Shown one piece after another: positions 35,513-46,957 of a DNA stretch of 64,000 nt. The notes under the pieces were generated by a model, which made no database searches, was not told the origin of the DNA, and saw only the letters and a list, made by a program, of their open reading frames with translations. A program made the translations under genes and the position numbers. Source of the DNA: Liquidambar formosana (Eukaryota > Streptophyta > Magnoliopsida > Saxifragales > Altingiaceae); assembly GCA_039720395.1 (NCBI GenBank), contig CM077823.1, positions 35,732,371 to 35,796,370 of the forward strand, read 5' to 3'. How positions within the stretch are numbered: position 1 is the first letter of the stretch; every line of letters starts with the position of its first letter.

Positions 35513-36829
35513 ATGAACATTCAAGTCCTGTCCAGGAAATTTATAAAACCATCAGCTCCAACACCGCATCACCTTCGAAACGTGAAGATATCGCTCCTCG
35601 ATCAGCTTGCTCCTTCAGCATATCCACCCCTGATTTTCTTCTACCCTGCCTCCAATGGCGGCAGCGAATGCAGCAGAGCTGAAAATCTCGAAAGGCAGCG
35701 GAACCTCTTAGAGAAGTCACTGTCAGACACCTTGACGCTTTTTTACCCGATAGCAGGCAGATACATAAAAGACAACCTCTCCGTCGATTGTAATGACGAA
35801 GGTGTGGAATATTTGGAAGCCCAAGTGCACGGCCAGCTTGCTGAATTTCTCCATGGCGAAATCGACCCCGAGCTGCTGAGTCATTTTGTTCGGCTAGCAG
35901 CTGAATCGGACAGTAGTCCATTAATGGTAATTCAAGTCAACTTGTTCGATTGCGGTGGAGTAGCCATCAGCGTGTGTGCTTCACACAGGACAGTTGATGG
36001 GTTCACCTTTGCCACATTCATTAATGGATGGGCAACAGCGAGCCGGACAGGGTTAAACGAAGTGATTAGGCCACGTTTTGATGCGGCCTCTTTCTTCCCC
36101 GCGAGCGATTCATCTGGGGTCAAGCCTGTGCCCTCTAGGAACAATGGAGCCAAGTTTATCACAAGGAGATTTGTGTTCAATGGGGCCACGTTATTATCGC
36201 TCAAAGATAAAGCTAAAGGCGAGGCTGCTGATGGGTCTGGAGTTACGCGGGTGGAGGTGGTGGCGGCACTCATATGGAGGGCTCTTATCATTGCAGCGCA
36301 AGCAAAACATGGGCATTTGAGGCCCTCTCTATTATCCCTACCGATGAACTTGCGTGGAAAAGTACTATTTCCAAGCACTATACCGGAGAATTGTTGTGGA
36401 AATCTCTGCAGGCGATGCAACGTCCGGTTTTGGGGGGACAAGGACGAGGGCAAGATGGAGTTGCGTGACTTGGTGAGCCTGATAAGGGATGGGAAAAAAA
36501 AGGCTATGGCAGAGTGTGAAAAAACAGAGCACGGCGATGATGGGGTCAAGATGGTGATTGATTCCATGAAAGAGTTCATCGATGAAGAAATGAAGGAAGA
36601 GGGCGGCGCAGATGTCTATAGGATTACTAGCTTTTGCAGGTTCCCTCTTTATGAGGTTGATTTTGGTTGGGGAAAACCTGCCTGGGTGAGTAGTATGAGC
36701 CTACCGCTTGAATTTGTCATTCTAATGGACACCAAATGTGGGGATGGAATTGAAGCATGGGTGACTCTGGAAGAAGAAGACATGCTTCAATTTCAACAAG
36801 ATCCTAACATTGTAGCCTACAGTATGTAG
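35513..36829 (+). CDS. BAHD acyltransferase 1, intact
   Basis: Single-exon ORF of 438 aa, typical of BAHD enzymes (about 430-460), which move an acyl group from CoA to a hydroxyl or amine in the cytosol. The catalytic HxxxD is at His158-Asp162 (SHRTVDGF) and the structural DFGWG at 383-387. The N-terminal LSRKFIKPSAPTP and LTLFYPIAGR motifs and the type of C-terminal end suggest the clade holding vinorine synthase and salutaridinol acetyltransferase-like enzymes. Acyl donor and acceptor cannot be read from sequence. It starts at the ATG before NIQVLSRKF, aligned with the other copies. It is the only plus-strand member and the most diverged, convergent with BAHD-2. Paired G-boxes lie upstream. 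Confidence 0.93.
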   Translation: MNIQVLSRKFIKPSAPTPHHLRNVKISLLDQLAPSAYPPLIFFYPASNGGSECSRAENLERQRNLLEKSLSDTLTLFYPIAGRYIKDNLSVDCNDEGVEYLEAQVHGQLAEFLHGEIDPELLSHFVRLAAESDSSPLMVIQVNLFDCGGVAISVCASHRTVDGFTFATFINGWATASRTGLNEVIRPRFDAASFFPASDSSGVKPVPSRNNGAKFITRRFVFNGATLLSLKDKAKGEAADGSGVTRVEVVAALIWRALIIAAQAKHGHLRPSLLSLPMNLRGKVLFPSTIPENCCGNLCRRCNVRFWGDKDEGKMELRDLVSLIRDGKKKAMAECEKTEHGDDGVKMVIDSMKEFIDEEMKEEGGADVYRITSFCRFPLYEVDFGWGKPAWVSSMSLPLEFVILMDTKCGDGIEAWVTLEEEDMLQFQQDPNIVAYSM

Positions 36830-37710
36830 TACCTCCTAGTTGAAGAAGTATAAGCCAATCAAGGGATATATCATGCCTATTTCCAAATAATTAAATAAGA
36901 GCAGAAGGTCCGATCATTACTATTCTTCAAAAGCTTTCCCTGCATATCACAACCTAGCAATCAAAGGGCCACACCTTTTTGCATACCAATTAGCAAAACT
37001 AATGAACAGGATTTTTTTTTTCTCAATGATTGTGTTGGCTATTTCCTGGGATAACATATATGAAGAGCAAACAACAAAACACATATATCACCCAAATCAA
37101 ATCTGAAACTTTTACTCAAAACAGGGGAAGAGAAGTGGAAGATGGGAAGTGCTTTCTAGACGTCTGATTTTTTGGTTCATATATTCTTTCCAAACAGTTG
37201 TTTTCATGAAATATGAATCACGAGAAAGTGTTTTGAATTGCACTTTGCATCGGCCATAAGGTGCATGTTCTCATACTCCAATATTTGTAGTTTGTTTATT
37301 TATTTTTATTTTGATTTATTTAAGGATCCAATATTTGTAGTTAGAAAATACCAAATTTTCATCGGAAATTATTAATTTGAAGAAATTTTTTTTTTCTTTC
37401 CTTCCTTTTAGGTTAGTACTTGCAAGTTCCATCTTCTCCAGCTTTACTTACTTGTCTCCTTTGTTTCTTGTTTTAAGTCATCACCACCAAACTTGTCCTT
37501 TTATCTTTTATTTTTTATTGCCTTTTTTCTTTCTTTTCTTTTCTTTTCTTTTTTATTAATAATATTTAGAGTTGTTTCACTTAGAGGCGAACAACTCTTT
37601 ATTTTTTTTAAAAAAAAAGGCTTACTTTTGCATCTTTGAATGCCAATTTTCCTGAACCACATTCTCTCAGCAGCCTTGCTGATATTGTGGGATCAACTAT
37701 GCCTGAACAA
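36830..37710. other. Intergenic after BAHD-1
   Basis: AT-rich 3' flank with long T-rich runs. Nothing beyond a possible 3' UTR was recognised. Confidence 0.4.
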
Positions 37711-39186
37711 GGCTTGGCGATTGAGTGGGTTGGTTGGGTTTGGGTTGAGGTATAAATGGGTTGGGTTAGGTTTGGGTTGGGTCATTAATGGGTTATGTGA
37801 TTTGTGCCATTAATGGGTTGGGTTATGCCCAACCCAATTACTATGCATATCTAAAACCAACCCGCAACTGACCCAATTATGACCCAGCCCATATTTAAAC
37901 CCAATCCACATTTTAACCTGACTCATTTTATGCTCTAGTGTTTTTTTTTTTTTTTGTGGGAATTTTGGTCATAGCCCCCATGTATAAGACTCCTTTTACA
38001 ATAGGACTTAAATAAGAATCAGTTTTGTAAAAACTCCTTTCAACCCCATACGGACCAAAAAGCCCATCATTTTACTGTTAGAACTATTTATAATTGTGCC
38101 ATTATACTCTTCATACCCCAAAAATCAGGGATTCCAAATTCACCATGATTTCCGACAAATTTATAAAAATAGAATCCCTATCAAAAACCACTTTCTAAAT
38201 GCACAAAACCACCTTCCAAACGTATGAAGCAACATTTCTAGGTTTGGAGAGGAAAAGAAGAAGAAGAAGAAGAAGACGATATCCATGGCAGGACAGTGGT
38301 CATAGAAAGTTCGGTCACCCTTGGAGAAGAAAGTTTGGTTCTTCAAATCTGGTACTATGGCCGAATGCCTCCCCTCCCATTCTTCTTCTTCTTCTTCAAA
38401 TCCCAACTTGCATTATGAAAACCAGATTCGTACCAATACAAAATGTTAGTTGTACATTAACAGCATACTGTTCTATATTAAAAAAACACAACAATGGGTA
38501 ACAGTATCATCATACTATTTGAAACAAAAAATATGAATTCCAATGTATACATACTCAAAACAGTACTATAGATAGTAAAATGATACTTTTGGCAAAGGTG
38601 AACAATTTACTGTTGTGTGCTTTGAAAAATTTATACAGCCAATAGTAATAGTTTACTGTTGTGTACTTTGGAAAATTATAGAACACATAATAACAGTAGA
38701 ACCCTCAATCCACCACCATCCCTTTACCACACCAAACCACCCACTGTGAACCTTTACCATAAAACCCCAAACCTGTTAATTCAAATCAGAAACCCAAATC
38801 AAAACCACAACCCTTTCCCCTTCAAATCCACTGTCAAAAAAAAAAAAAAACAGATCTGGTTTTTCTAGTTCCCGCCGACAAACTTCAACGACGACTCACC
38901 ACCAACCCTGCCACCTCACACCCACTAGTTAGTCACTCGCTTATCAAAAAAATAGAAACTCACTCACTCTGTCTCGCTCTTGTTCTCGCGCTCTCTCTCT
39001 ATCTCTTTGTGAGTCGGAGACGCCGTCGAAGTTGAACTGGAGATGGACACCACGCCACCGACATTGTATCGGAGCCGAAGACCATGTCGCCGGAGTCGAA
39101 TCTTCGTCATCCATTGTCAACACCGAGGAGCATGCAATCCATCGAAGATCACTTTCGCCCTTCAAACCCACTGTCAAACACGAAAG

Positions 39187-39232
<46 letters not shown>

Positions 39233-40487
39233 AACAAACCAACCAAATCTGGTTTTTCCCTGACCACTGGAGACGATCACCATCAAACAGCTATCCGCTC
39301 TGGTGGTCGGAGCTTGATCGCCACTCCTCTCTCTCTCTTTCTCTTTCTCTCTCTCCGATCTGGGTTGGTTGTATATATAAAAGGAGGTTAAAAATCTCTC
39401 TCTCTCTCCGATTTGGTTGGTTGTACATAAAAAAGGTTAAAATGGGTATTTTTAAAAAATCATTTCCTTTTGCTTAAAAATTCTTTTAAAAAAGGGGTTT
39501 TGGAGTTAAAAAAAACTCTTATGGTGGGTTTTTTATTAAAAGCAGTCTCTTAATAGGGGTTATTGCTAATTCCCCCCCCCCCCCTTTTTTTTTTTTTTTT
39601 CCTCTATCTCTCTCCAAAACATTGCCAAGTACCCTCTGATTGGGAAGGGGTCGTCGTTTTGTAAGCTGTTCGGTGTGGTCATCAGCATCGACGCCCAACA
39701 ATTTCAATCCGGCAATGCCGGGTATCCCTCTGATTGTCTACTTCAAACGAGCAAAGGCAAAGCTCTTCAGAAAAGAAAGAATGTTTTTCCCTGTTTTCTC
39801 TCTATATATATTAACTTTGAGTTTCCTATAATCAAAATAAAATTCTGGAAGAAAGAACCCCATTTTCTAAGGTATAATTTTCTTATTTTGTCATTGTTGT
39901 GGTCGTCGTTGTTTTAATCGATATGGACGCCCCTGATTTCTTCTAGGGTTAAGGCATCAATGATATCACTGTTTGTTGTTCTTTTTTTGGTAATATTATG
40001 TCTTATGAATTAAGACCACAGTATTCTCAATGAATGTTCTTTTTTTACTGTTTTATCTTTTTGATTTATTTTCTATATACGAGGTATGATTAATCTGGTT
40101 TTACCATTTTTTTTTTCAGCACTAATTGAAAAAAAGGTGAAACAACAAAACTTTTGGAAAGACAACATTAAAAAAGACTAGAACATAGGACATTGCTTAT
40201 TCTATGTGGTTTGCTTGCGAAAACCATTGCTTGTTTTATTAGTAATTTAGAGTGTATCAAAGGAAGTCGCACGACACAAGGCCCCTAGTTCATCATTCCA
40301 TATATTTTATGGGGTAGTAACCCAATGGGTCCTGTGGTTTAACCCATAACTAACCCGTTTAAAATTGGGTTCTTATGGGTAAACCCATTATCAACCCAAC
40401 TAAAAATTCATTTCATCCAAACCAATTCATTGCAAGTGGGTTTGGGCGGGTTCACGGGTTTGGGTAAGGATTGCCAAGCCTACCCGA
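37711..40487. mobile_element. hAT-like element, about 2.8 kb, with nested MULE
   Basis: Inverted ends AGGCTTGGCGATTG and GGATTGCCAAGCCTA with an imperfect 8-bp target duplication (CCTGAACA and CCCGAACA). Subterminal regions are rich in GGGTTGGGTT and AACCCAACC words on both sides. No transposase ORF. A second element interrupts it at 37958-39584. Confidence 0.65.
37958..39584. mobile_element. Mutator-like element nested in the hAT
   Basis: Left end GGGAATTTTGGTCATAGCCC is inversely matched at the right (GGGGTTATTGCTAATTCCCC), and poly-T on both sides hides the target duplication. The interior has GAA/CTT repeats, two related TCTGGTTTTTC-containing segments and a poly-A run of nearly 50 bp at about 39187. 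Lys-rich ORFs there are translations of poly-A and are not called. Confidence 0.55.
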
Positions 40488-40564
40488 ACACCACAATTGG
40501 GTTTTTGAACAAATGGGGGCATGGTTTGAATGGCGTAGACTACTAGTATGAACAATCCTTTTTA

Positions 40565-40710
40565 GGGAGAGGCTTCTCTCCAGTAGATAATGGATGGTGA
40601 ATGAAATCTAGATCATTCAATACATGGGGGTTTCACATATTTTGATCGGTCTCATATGGTTTAATGGTCTAAATTTCATTAAAATACCATTTACAGGAGT
40701 GGATCTTCTT
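40565..40710. mobile_element. MULE-type MITE, 146 bp
   Basis: Ends GGGAGAGGCTTCTCTCC and GGAGTGGATCTTCTTCC, with 9-bp near-duplications TCCTTTTTA and CCCTTTTTA. A relative lies at 42840-42985. 40711-41114 holds no gene. Confidence 0.65.
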
Positions 40711-41114
40711 CCCTTTTTATATTTGTCCTAGGAAAGATCTAGACTCACCTAATTTACTCAAATTGTCTTGAAATACTGAAAGATCACTAGATTTTAGATA
40801 TTTTTCAAGTACTGTAGAATTAGAAATGTAGGAAATCTAGATTTTTCTGAAAAAATTCTGATAGTTTTAGATTGACATTCAACGGAATTATGGACTTTGT
40901 TATTCACCTCTTAATGTTTCTTACACATGTTTGACCAAAAATCAACATTCAAATTACAAGAGGGTCCAACATTCAGAAGTTATTCAAGTAGCAAACCAAA
41001 AAAAAAAGAAAAAAAAAAATTCGAAAGACACACTTCGAAACATCCACCCAACCCCCCCCCCAACCCAACAAAAAAAAAAGAAAAAGATTTACCATCCAAT
41101 TAGTGTCAACAGGC

Positions 41115-42437
41115 TCATTGAGTGGTCACCCATCCGAGTGGCATGCAGCATGATCCATTGATTAATACTTCTTTTTGAAATTGATGCATGCCTTCTTCTT
41201 CCAAACTCACCCATGCTTCAATTCCATCCCCACATTTGGTGTCCATCAGAACAACGAGTTCAAACGGTTCACTTATACTACTTATCCAAGCAGGCTTTCC
41301 CCAACCAAAATCAACCTCATAAAAGGGGAATCTACACAAACTAGTAATCCTACAAACATCCACGCCCTCTTTGTGCATTTCTTCGTGGAACTCTTTATAG
41401 GAATCAATCACCATCTTGATCCCATAATCACCCTGCCCCGTTTTCTCACACTCTGCGTTTGCCTTTCGCTTTCCATCCCTTATCAGACTCACCAAGTCAT
41501 GCACCTCCATCTTTTTCTCGTCCGCCAAAAGTCGGCTGTTGCATCTCCTATAGAGATTTCCACAGCAATTCTCTGGTATAGTTGGAAACAATTTTCCACG
41601 CAAGTTCATCGGATGGCAAAACAGAGAAGGCCTCAGTTGCCCATGTTTTGCCTTTGCCACACGTATGAGTGCCCTCCATATCACTGCCATCACCACATCC
41701 ACTCGTGTAGCTCCCGCCCCATTAGCGCCCTCCGCTTTAGCTTTATCTTTGAGGGACAGTATCGCTGCCCCATCGAACACAAATCTCCTTGTAACGAACT
41801 TGGCTCCTTTATTCTTGAAGGGCACAGGCTTGACCCAAGACAAATCGCTGGCGGGCAAGAAAGAAGCCGCATCAAAACGTGGCCTAATTGCTTCGTTTTT
41901 TCCTCCTCGGCTCGCCATTGCCCATGCATTGATGAACATGGAAAAGGTTAGTCCATCAACTAATCTATGTGAAGTTCGCACGCCGACGGCTACTCCACCG
42001 CAATCAAACAAGTTGACTTGAATCACCGCCAAAGGACTAGTGTCCGATTCGGCTGCAAACGGAACAAAATGATTGAGCTGCTCTGCGTTGGGCTCACCGT
42101 GGAGTAGTTCAGCGAGCTGGCCTCGCACTTGGGCTTCCAAATATTCTACGCCTTCGTCATTACAATCGACGGACAGATTGTCTCTTATATATCTGCCCGC
42201 AAGCGGGTAGAAAAGCGTCAAGGTGTCTGCCAGCGCCTTCTCTAACTGGTGGCGCCGCCTTTCGAAATTTTCAGCTCTGTTGCATTCGTTGCCTCCATTC
42301 GCGGTGTAGTAGAAAATCATGGGCGGGTATGCTGAAGGAGCAAGCTGATCGAGGATCGATATCTTCATGTTTCGAAGATGATGTGGGGTTGGAGCTGATG
42401 GCTTTATGAATTTCCTAGAAAGGATTTCAATCTTCAT
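41115..42437 (-). CDS. BAHD acyltransferase 2, altered C-terminus
   Basis: Single-exon BAHD. The start is taken at 42437 (MKIEILSRKF), aligned with the other copies, giving 440 aa; an in-frame extension to 42503 reads through a TA repeat and is rejected. The catalytic HxxxD is His157-Asp161 (TSHRLVDGL) and DFGWG is at 376-380. Relative to its paralogues, about 40 bp is missing after the QFQ codons near 41175. This removed the end QDPNIVAYIS and the normal stop, so translation runs into former 3' UTR and adds 19 unrelated residues. Both key motifs remain, so activity is possible but unproven. A CACGTG box lies at about 42714, upstream on the minus strand. Confidence 0.9.
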   Translation of the reverse strand: MKIEILSRKFIKPSAPTPHHLRNMKISILDQLAPSAYPPMIFYYTANGGNECNRAENFERRRHQLEKALADTLTLFYPLAGRYIRDNLSVDCNDEGVEYLEAQVRGQLAELLHGEPNAEQLNHFVPFAAESDTSPLAVIQVNLFDCGGVAVGVRTSHRLVDGLTFSMFINAWAMASRGGKNEAIRPRFDAASFLPASDLSWVKPVPFKNKGAKFVTRRFVFDGAAILSLKDKAKAEGANGAGATRVDVVMAVIWRALIRVAKAKHGQLRPSLFCHPMNLRGKLFPTIPENCCGNLYRRCNSRLLADEKKMEVHDLVSLIRDGKRKANAECEKTGQGDYGIKMVIDSYKEFHEEMHKEGVDVCRITSLCRFPFYEVDFGWGKPAWISSISEPFELVVLMDTKCGDGIEAWVSLEEEGMHQFQKEVLINGSCCMPLGWVTTQ

Positions 42438-42839
42438 GGTATATATATATATATATAGTTTGCAGTTGATTACTCCAACTCTGCGCAGACAATACTTCAA
42501 CAATATTTCTTTCCAAATTTTGTAGGACTCGATATAGCCAATACATATGTGGTATTTGCCCTTTTATGGACAGAAAATCAGAACTTGAAACATGGAGTAC
42601 GAAATTGAGAAGGTGAAAGAGAAGGACGCGCGCGCGTACAACCGAATGAATAATCACACCTAAAAGGAAAGACAGACTCGGTTATAGATAGATCGTTTTT
42701 AATATGTCAGGTCCACGTGCTCCCTCAGTATTTCGATCTTCAAATCCAAGATGAATATAATCTCGAATTCTTCAAGGAGACTGTTTACAATTTCTTCAAT
42801 TTTACCATAAAAGCGAGACTCGATAACACATCTTTCTTA

Positions 42840-42985
42840 AGAGAATGGCTCTTTCCAGTTAATGGGTGGTCTAGTGAAATTTAGACACGAGCTAACAGTG
42901 TTCACATAATTTGATAGGTCTTACATGGTCTGGATGGTACAAATTTCGCTAGACCATTTATTTATTGGAGATGAGTTTCTTTCCT
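42840..42985. mobile_element. MULE-type MITE, second copy
   Basis: Resembles 40565-40710 throughout (GGCTCTTTCCAGTTAATGG, GGTCTTACATGGTCTGGATGG, GGAGATGAGTTTCTTTCC). Its ends are more degraded. Confidence 0.5.
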
Positions 42986-43337
42986 TTTTTTAATATGTAA
43001 GGTCCGGCCGCATCTGGGTAATTTGATATGCAGTTTCAAGATGAATTTTCAGCTCTTCATGGAGATTGTTTACAATTTCTGTGAGTACGTGTAAGAACGA
43101 AAACAAGAAAAAAAAAATTGTGAATAACTTTCTAAAAGAATTTTTTTTCAAAATTTTTCGTTTAAGTGCGACCTTTTGGCCATTTACAATTTTTGTATCA
43201 TTATTATAAAACGTTTCATGAAAAATAGCTGAAAACTCTATTTAAACTACAAATTTTGGAAAAACTTTATTCTACAAAATTACTCAGAATGATGTTTTCT
43301 AGAGGACTATGAGACTAGTTTTCGTAGAAACCTCTTA

Positions 43338-43598
43338 CTCTATCCGTTCCTAAATAAGTTGCCTATTCTCCTTTTTGAGATATTTCAAAATTATTGTCAC
43401 ATTTCAAAGGTCATTGGTTCTTTTTTATTCATTTCCTAAAATACCCTTAAAAAGGTATTCTCTTTTTTTCTAATGTTTTGCACCCTTGAGGTCAAAATTG
43501 GAATCTCAAAACATATGCATTAATGTAAAAACATTCGATAGGATTCCTTAAAAAAATGTGGTTTTTCAAAAGGGACGGTCAATTTAAAATAGAGAAAA
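43338..43598. mobile_element. Decayed Stowaway MITE
   Basis: Internal sequence (TTTCCTAAAATACCCTTAAAAA, TTTCTAATGTTTTGCA, CATATGCATTAATGT) matches the copy at 22371-22627, but the terminal CTCCCTCCGT is eroded to CTCTATCCGT. It is inserted within another MITE. Confidence 0.65.
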
Positions 43599-44865
43599 TA
43601 TATTTTTTATAAAACCTTAAAAAGTGTAAACTAAGTGAAGGTTTAAAATACTTAATGGACTATGCTATTTCACCCACATTCTCCGATTCATCCATATATG
43701 GTAGCTTCTCTTTATTCTATGTTAGGTCTCACATGTTTGCTTATACCTATACATTTTTAACATATAAGGTGAATGGTAAAAATTTATGCAATAAAAATAA
43801 ATGACAAAAGATTGATGAAATAATATTTTTCATACTTAATTTATGCGGTGGGAATGACCTGTCCCTCTACTTCATTGTTAGCTAGCATTTATTATATTGG
43901 TTTTTAGTGTACTTGCAATAGCATTTAATTTCATTCTAGAAAGAAAAAAAAAAAGAAAAAGAAAGCAACAGCGAAGGGAGGTCCCTACAAACTTAAATGT
44001 ACAATTATTATGTTTATTAAATACTACAACTGTGGATAACTAACATTCCTAAAGAATCTAACATTCAACAGGCGTGCAAGTGGGAAACAACAGTCAACAG
44101 AGAGATTATGATTATTTATTTTTGTATCTAAGTTTGGAAGAATCTAAAAACCGGCTAGCCAGCCACATCCAGCGTTTTGTTTTACTATTATTTATTTTAT
44201 TATCTAAGTTTGCAATTAATTCTCACTTCGATCTCCTTAAGTTGCTTTAACTAGCTATTTTGTGTGAGGCTTGAAAATTTGGTAGATTTTGAGGAAGTGG
44301 AACATTAATTGGACTAGAAATTTTTTTAAGCACACTTATATATAGATCGAATAAGTTTTTTTTTTTTCGCAGGGGGAAAATGGTTGAAAAGTACCCTTTC
44401 AAGTTAGATATGGAAATGCAAGATAAGCCTTCAATTCACATCTTTCTTTTTCGTTTTTTGCTCTGTTTTTATTTCCTTCCTGCTCCTTTTATATTGCACC
44501 ATATGATATTACTTTAAAATTGAAATTTCCATTGCAAGCTAGACGTGGGCACAATTCCTGCTACCTCTCACAAGGGTCTACCGCCTCTTATCTTTTGATT
44601 TTATGTTATTTGATTTTTGATTTCCCTCTTTATTTTTATTTATTTTTAGTCAAACGTGAGTATCTCAGCTTACTTCTGTCAATGTTTACTTAGCCCCACA
44701 AAAATGAATCCAGAAGAGATTTACTTAACCCTCCCAAAAAAAAAAAAAAAATGGAAAAGGAAAAAGTAAAGAAAGAAAGGTATCCAAGCAATTAGAGTCA
44801 TCTGACTCATTGAGTGATCACCCATTCGAGTGGCCAGCTTGATCCATTGATTGATGCTTCCTCAA

Positions 44866-45382
44866 CTAGGAGATGTAGGCTACAATGTTGGGATCTAGTT
44901 GAAATTGAAGCATGCTTTATCTCCCTAAAGAAGTTTGTTAGACGTGTGGCTCAACCCCTCATTTTGAAGTATTGTCCGTTTTGATCAGCACATAAGTCGG
45001 TTTCATGGGTTTATATTTATGGATTCTATGCCCAAAAGGCATTTCTCTAAAAGGGTATCCAATACAATCTTATAAGTCTATTTTAGACATTGTCCGTAAC
45101 CAATATGGGACACTAATAAAGTTGAACGAGTTGGCCATCCACTCGGGCTTCTAAGTATTCTACGCCTTGGTCACTACAATCGATTGAAAGACTGTCTTCT
45201 ATGAACCTACCAGCAAGTGGGTAAAAAAGGGTTAAGGTGTTTGATAGTGATTTTTCTAGCCGGTTGCGTTGGCTTTCAAGTTTTTCAGCTCTGCTGCAAT
45301 CGTTGCCTTTATCGGAGGTGTAGTAGAAAAGCATGGGTAGATATGATGAAGGAGCAAGCTGATCGAGGAACGGTATCTTCAT
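44866..45382 (-). pseudogene. BAHD acyltransferase relic
   Basis: Two pieces of a BAHD gene. 45116-45382 encodes about 89 residues (MKIPFLDQLAPSSY to EYLEARVDGQL), starting at the equivalent of codon 24; the first 23 codons are replaced by DNA normally found far upstream (GATGATGATTCCAAAG). 44866-44918 encodes the last 15 or so codons up to the normal TAG. The roughly 300 middle codons, including HxxxD and DFGWG, are gone, and about 200 bp of unrelated DNA (44919-45112) lies between. It cannot be functional. Confidence 0.88.
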
Positions 45383-46264
45383 GGATATATGGATGATGAT
45401 TCCAAAGTTTTTAGGTACTGGAAACACCTATCAATGAAATTTTGGAGAAAGCAAAAAATAATAATAATAATTCTTCCACAAATTCTTGTAAGCCCACCGG
45501 CCAGGACCAAAGATTAAAATCTGACCTCCTTCCTTGGGTCTAGAACCGTCGCCCATCCCTACTCCCCACAAGTCTCCATGTTTGCCACTGACGAACCACA
45601 CACTCTTCAGTGCTAATACACTTCGATCGTCCCCCCTTCAATTCAATTTTCCTTTTTTCGCATTTTTCCTCTACAAATTCATCTTCATGAATATTTTATT
45701 CTAAAATCCTATCTTCTACTCACAACTTTTATTCGGCACGCGAAAAATTTAATGCTTTGGCTCTCCAATAACAAAAATTTAATTTTTCATTGGAAAAATT
45801 CTTTCTTTTAGGTAAATTATCAAAAATCTAAAATTATCATGAAATTCTTTCTTTTAGCCAAAGCATTAAATTTTGGTATTCCAGATCCAAATTAAATGGA
45901 AAGAGAGAAGAAGAGAGAAGCAGATGTCTTGTGTAGATAGAGACGTAGGAGGAGAGAGAGAGAGAGAGAGAAGGAGAGGGGGGGGGGGAAGTAAGTTTTT
46001 TTGGAAAAGGGGGATGCGTATCAGATAAGCGAGGGGGAGAAACAGAGCGTGATTGAAAGTGTCTGAAAAGGAGGTTTGTCTGAAAAAAGAAAGTATCTGA
46101 AAAGGAAGAGAGAGAAAGAGAGAGTGAGAGAAAAAGTGTGAAAAGGACGACAGAGAACCTTACCCAAAAAAAAGGCAAGGGAAAGAAAAATCATTGCATT
46201 CGTAACGGAGATGTCCCCTTGGCTCACGGTCGGTTATTATGAGTAATTCAATTTAGCATTTTTC

Positions 46265-46569
46265 AAATGGTTATTATGAAAATTAGTCTCCTAGTATATT
46301 ATGAAACATCATTTTGAATAATTTTATAAAAGAAATTTTTTATAAATTTGCTATTTAAGTAGATTAATTAACCATTTATAGTTTTGATTTTATTTTTGAA
46401 AAAAAAAACACTTAAACAACAAATTTTGAAAAAACTTTCTTTCACAAAATCATTCAAAATAATGTTTTCTAGTAAATCATATGATTAATTTTCATAAAAG
46501 CCAACATCAAAAAATTAAAATAAATAGGACGAACAAATAACATTGAAGGGTCACAATAATAGTCCCCTT
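46265..46569. mobile_element. Left-truncated MITE
   Basis: Matches 58850-59150 and ends at TCACAATAATAGTCCCC. The left end present in the other duplicate (about 58765) is missing. Confidence 0.5.
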
Positions 46570-46689
46570 CTTACGTACATCTCAACTTAAATTTGTTTGA
46601 AAAATCAACATCCAAATGCAAGAGAGAGAGAGAGAGAGAGAGAGAGAGTCCTACATGCATAAGATATTTTTATTTATTTATTTGGGTAA

Positions 46690-46796
46690 CATGGATAAGA
46701 AATTTATTACATCCACACACCTATACTAAGATTTGAACCTAAAATCTCTCACCACATAGTGAAGAGAAGTGCTACTAGTCACAAAGCCACTGGCCG
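46690..46796 (-). mobile_element. tRNA-related SINE
   Basis: On the minus strand the head contains AGTGGCTTTGTGAC (weak A box) and GGTTCAAATC, a perfect pol III B box, about 40 bp on. The same insertion is at 59250-59360, so it predates the BAHD duplication. Confidence 0.55.
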
Positions 46797-46957
46797 GCAA
46801 GAAGACATTAATTCAGCACGAGCGCACAAAATAATAATAATAATAAAAGAAATAAGTATAATAATAATAGAGGCACCGATCCAATTCTAGTCACCTGAGT
46901 CATTGAGAGATCACCCATTGGAGTGGCAGCATGATCCATTGATTGATTCTTCTTCAA

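Larger units (their letters stand above)
42438..44865. other. Upstream region of BAHD-2
   Basis: Contains a TA microsatellite just before the ATG, a MULE-type MITE (42840-42985), a copy of the CCGGCTATTGCCA-family MITE (about 43095-43680) interrupted by a decayed Stowaway, and at 44250-44540 DNA shared with the upstream regions of BAHD-4 (48690-48960) and BAHD-5 (62110-62400). No gene. Confidence 0.55.
45383..46957. other. Region between BAHD relic and BAHD-4
   Basis: 45480-45830 is repeated at 56040-56370 and partly at 50785-51020 (GGGTCTAGAACCGTCGCCCA), part of the local duplication history. It holds GA microsatellites (45953-45973 and 46621-46648), a truncated MITE (46265-46569) and a SINE (46690-46796). 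No gene. Confidence 0.5.

Noticed and set aside
35541..36579. Long minus-strand ORFs opposite BAHD-1 (and similar antisense ORFs at 41175-42021, 47478-47834 and 60028-60384)
   Set aside because: They mirror conserved BAHD coding sequence, recur at the same place in each copy and have no protein family of their own.
37700..37930. Interstitial telomere-like repeat (GGGTTGGGTT words)
   Set aside because: Not the plant telomere unit TTTAGGG; the words are irregular and mirrored at the other end of a hAT element.
39032..39477. Plus-strand ORFs with a poly-Lys stretch
   Set aside because: Translation of a poly-A run inside a transposon.
42438..42503. N-terminal extension of BAHD-2
   Set aside because: It translates a TA repeat; paralogues start at the MKI-type methionine.
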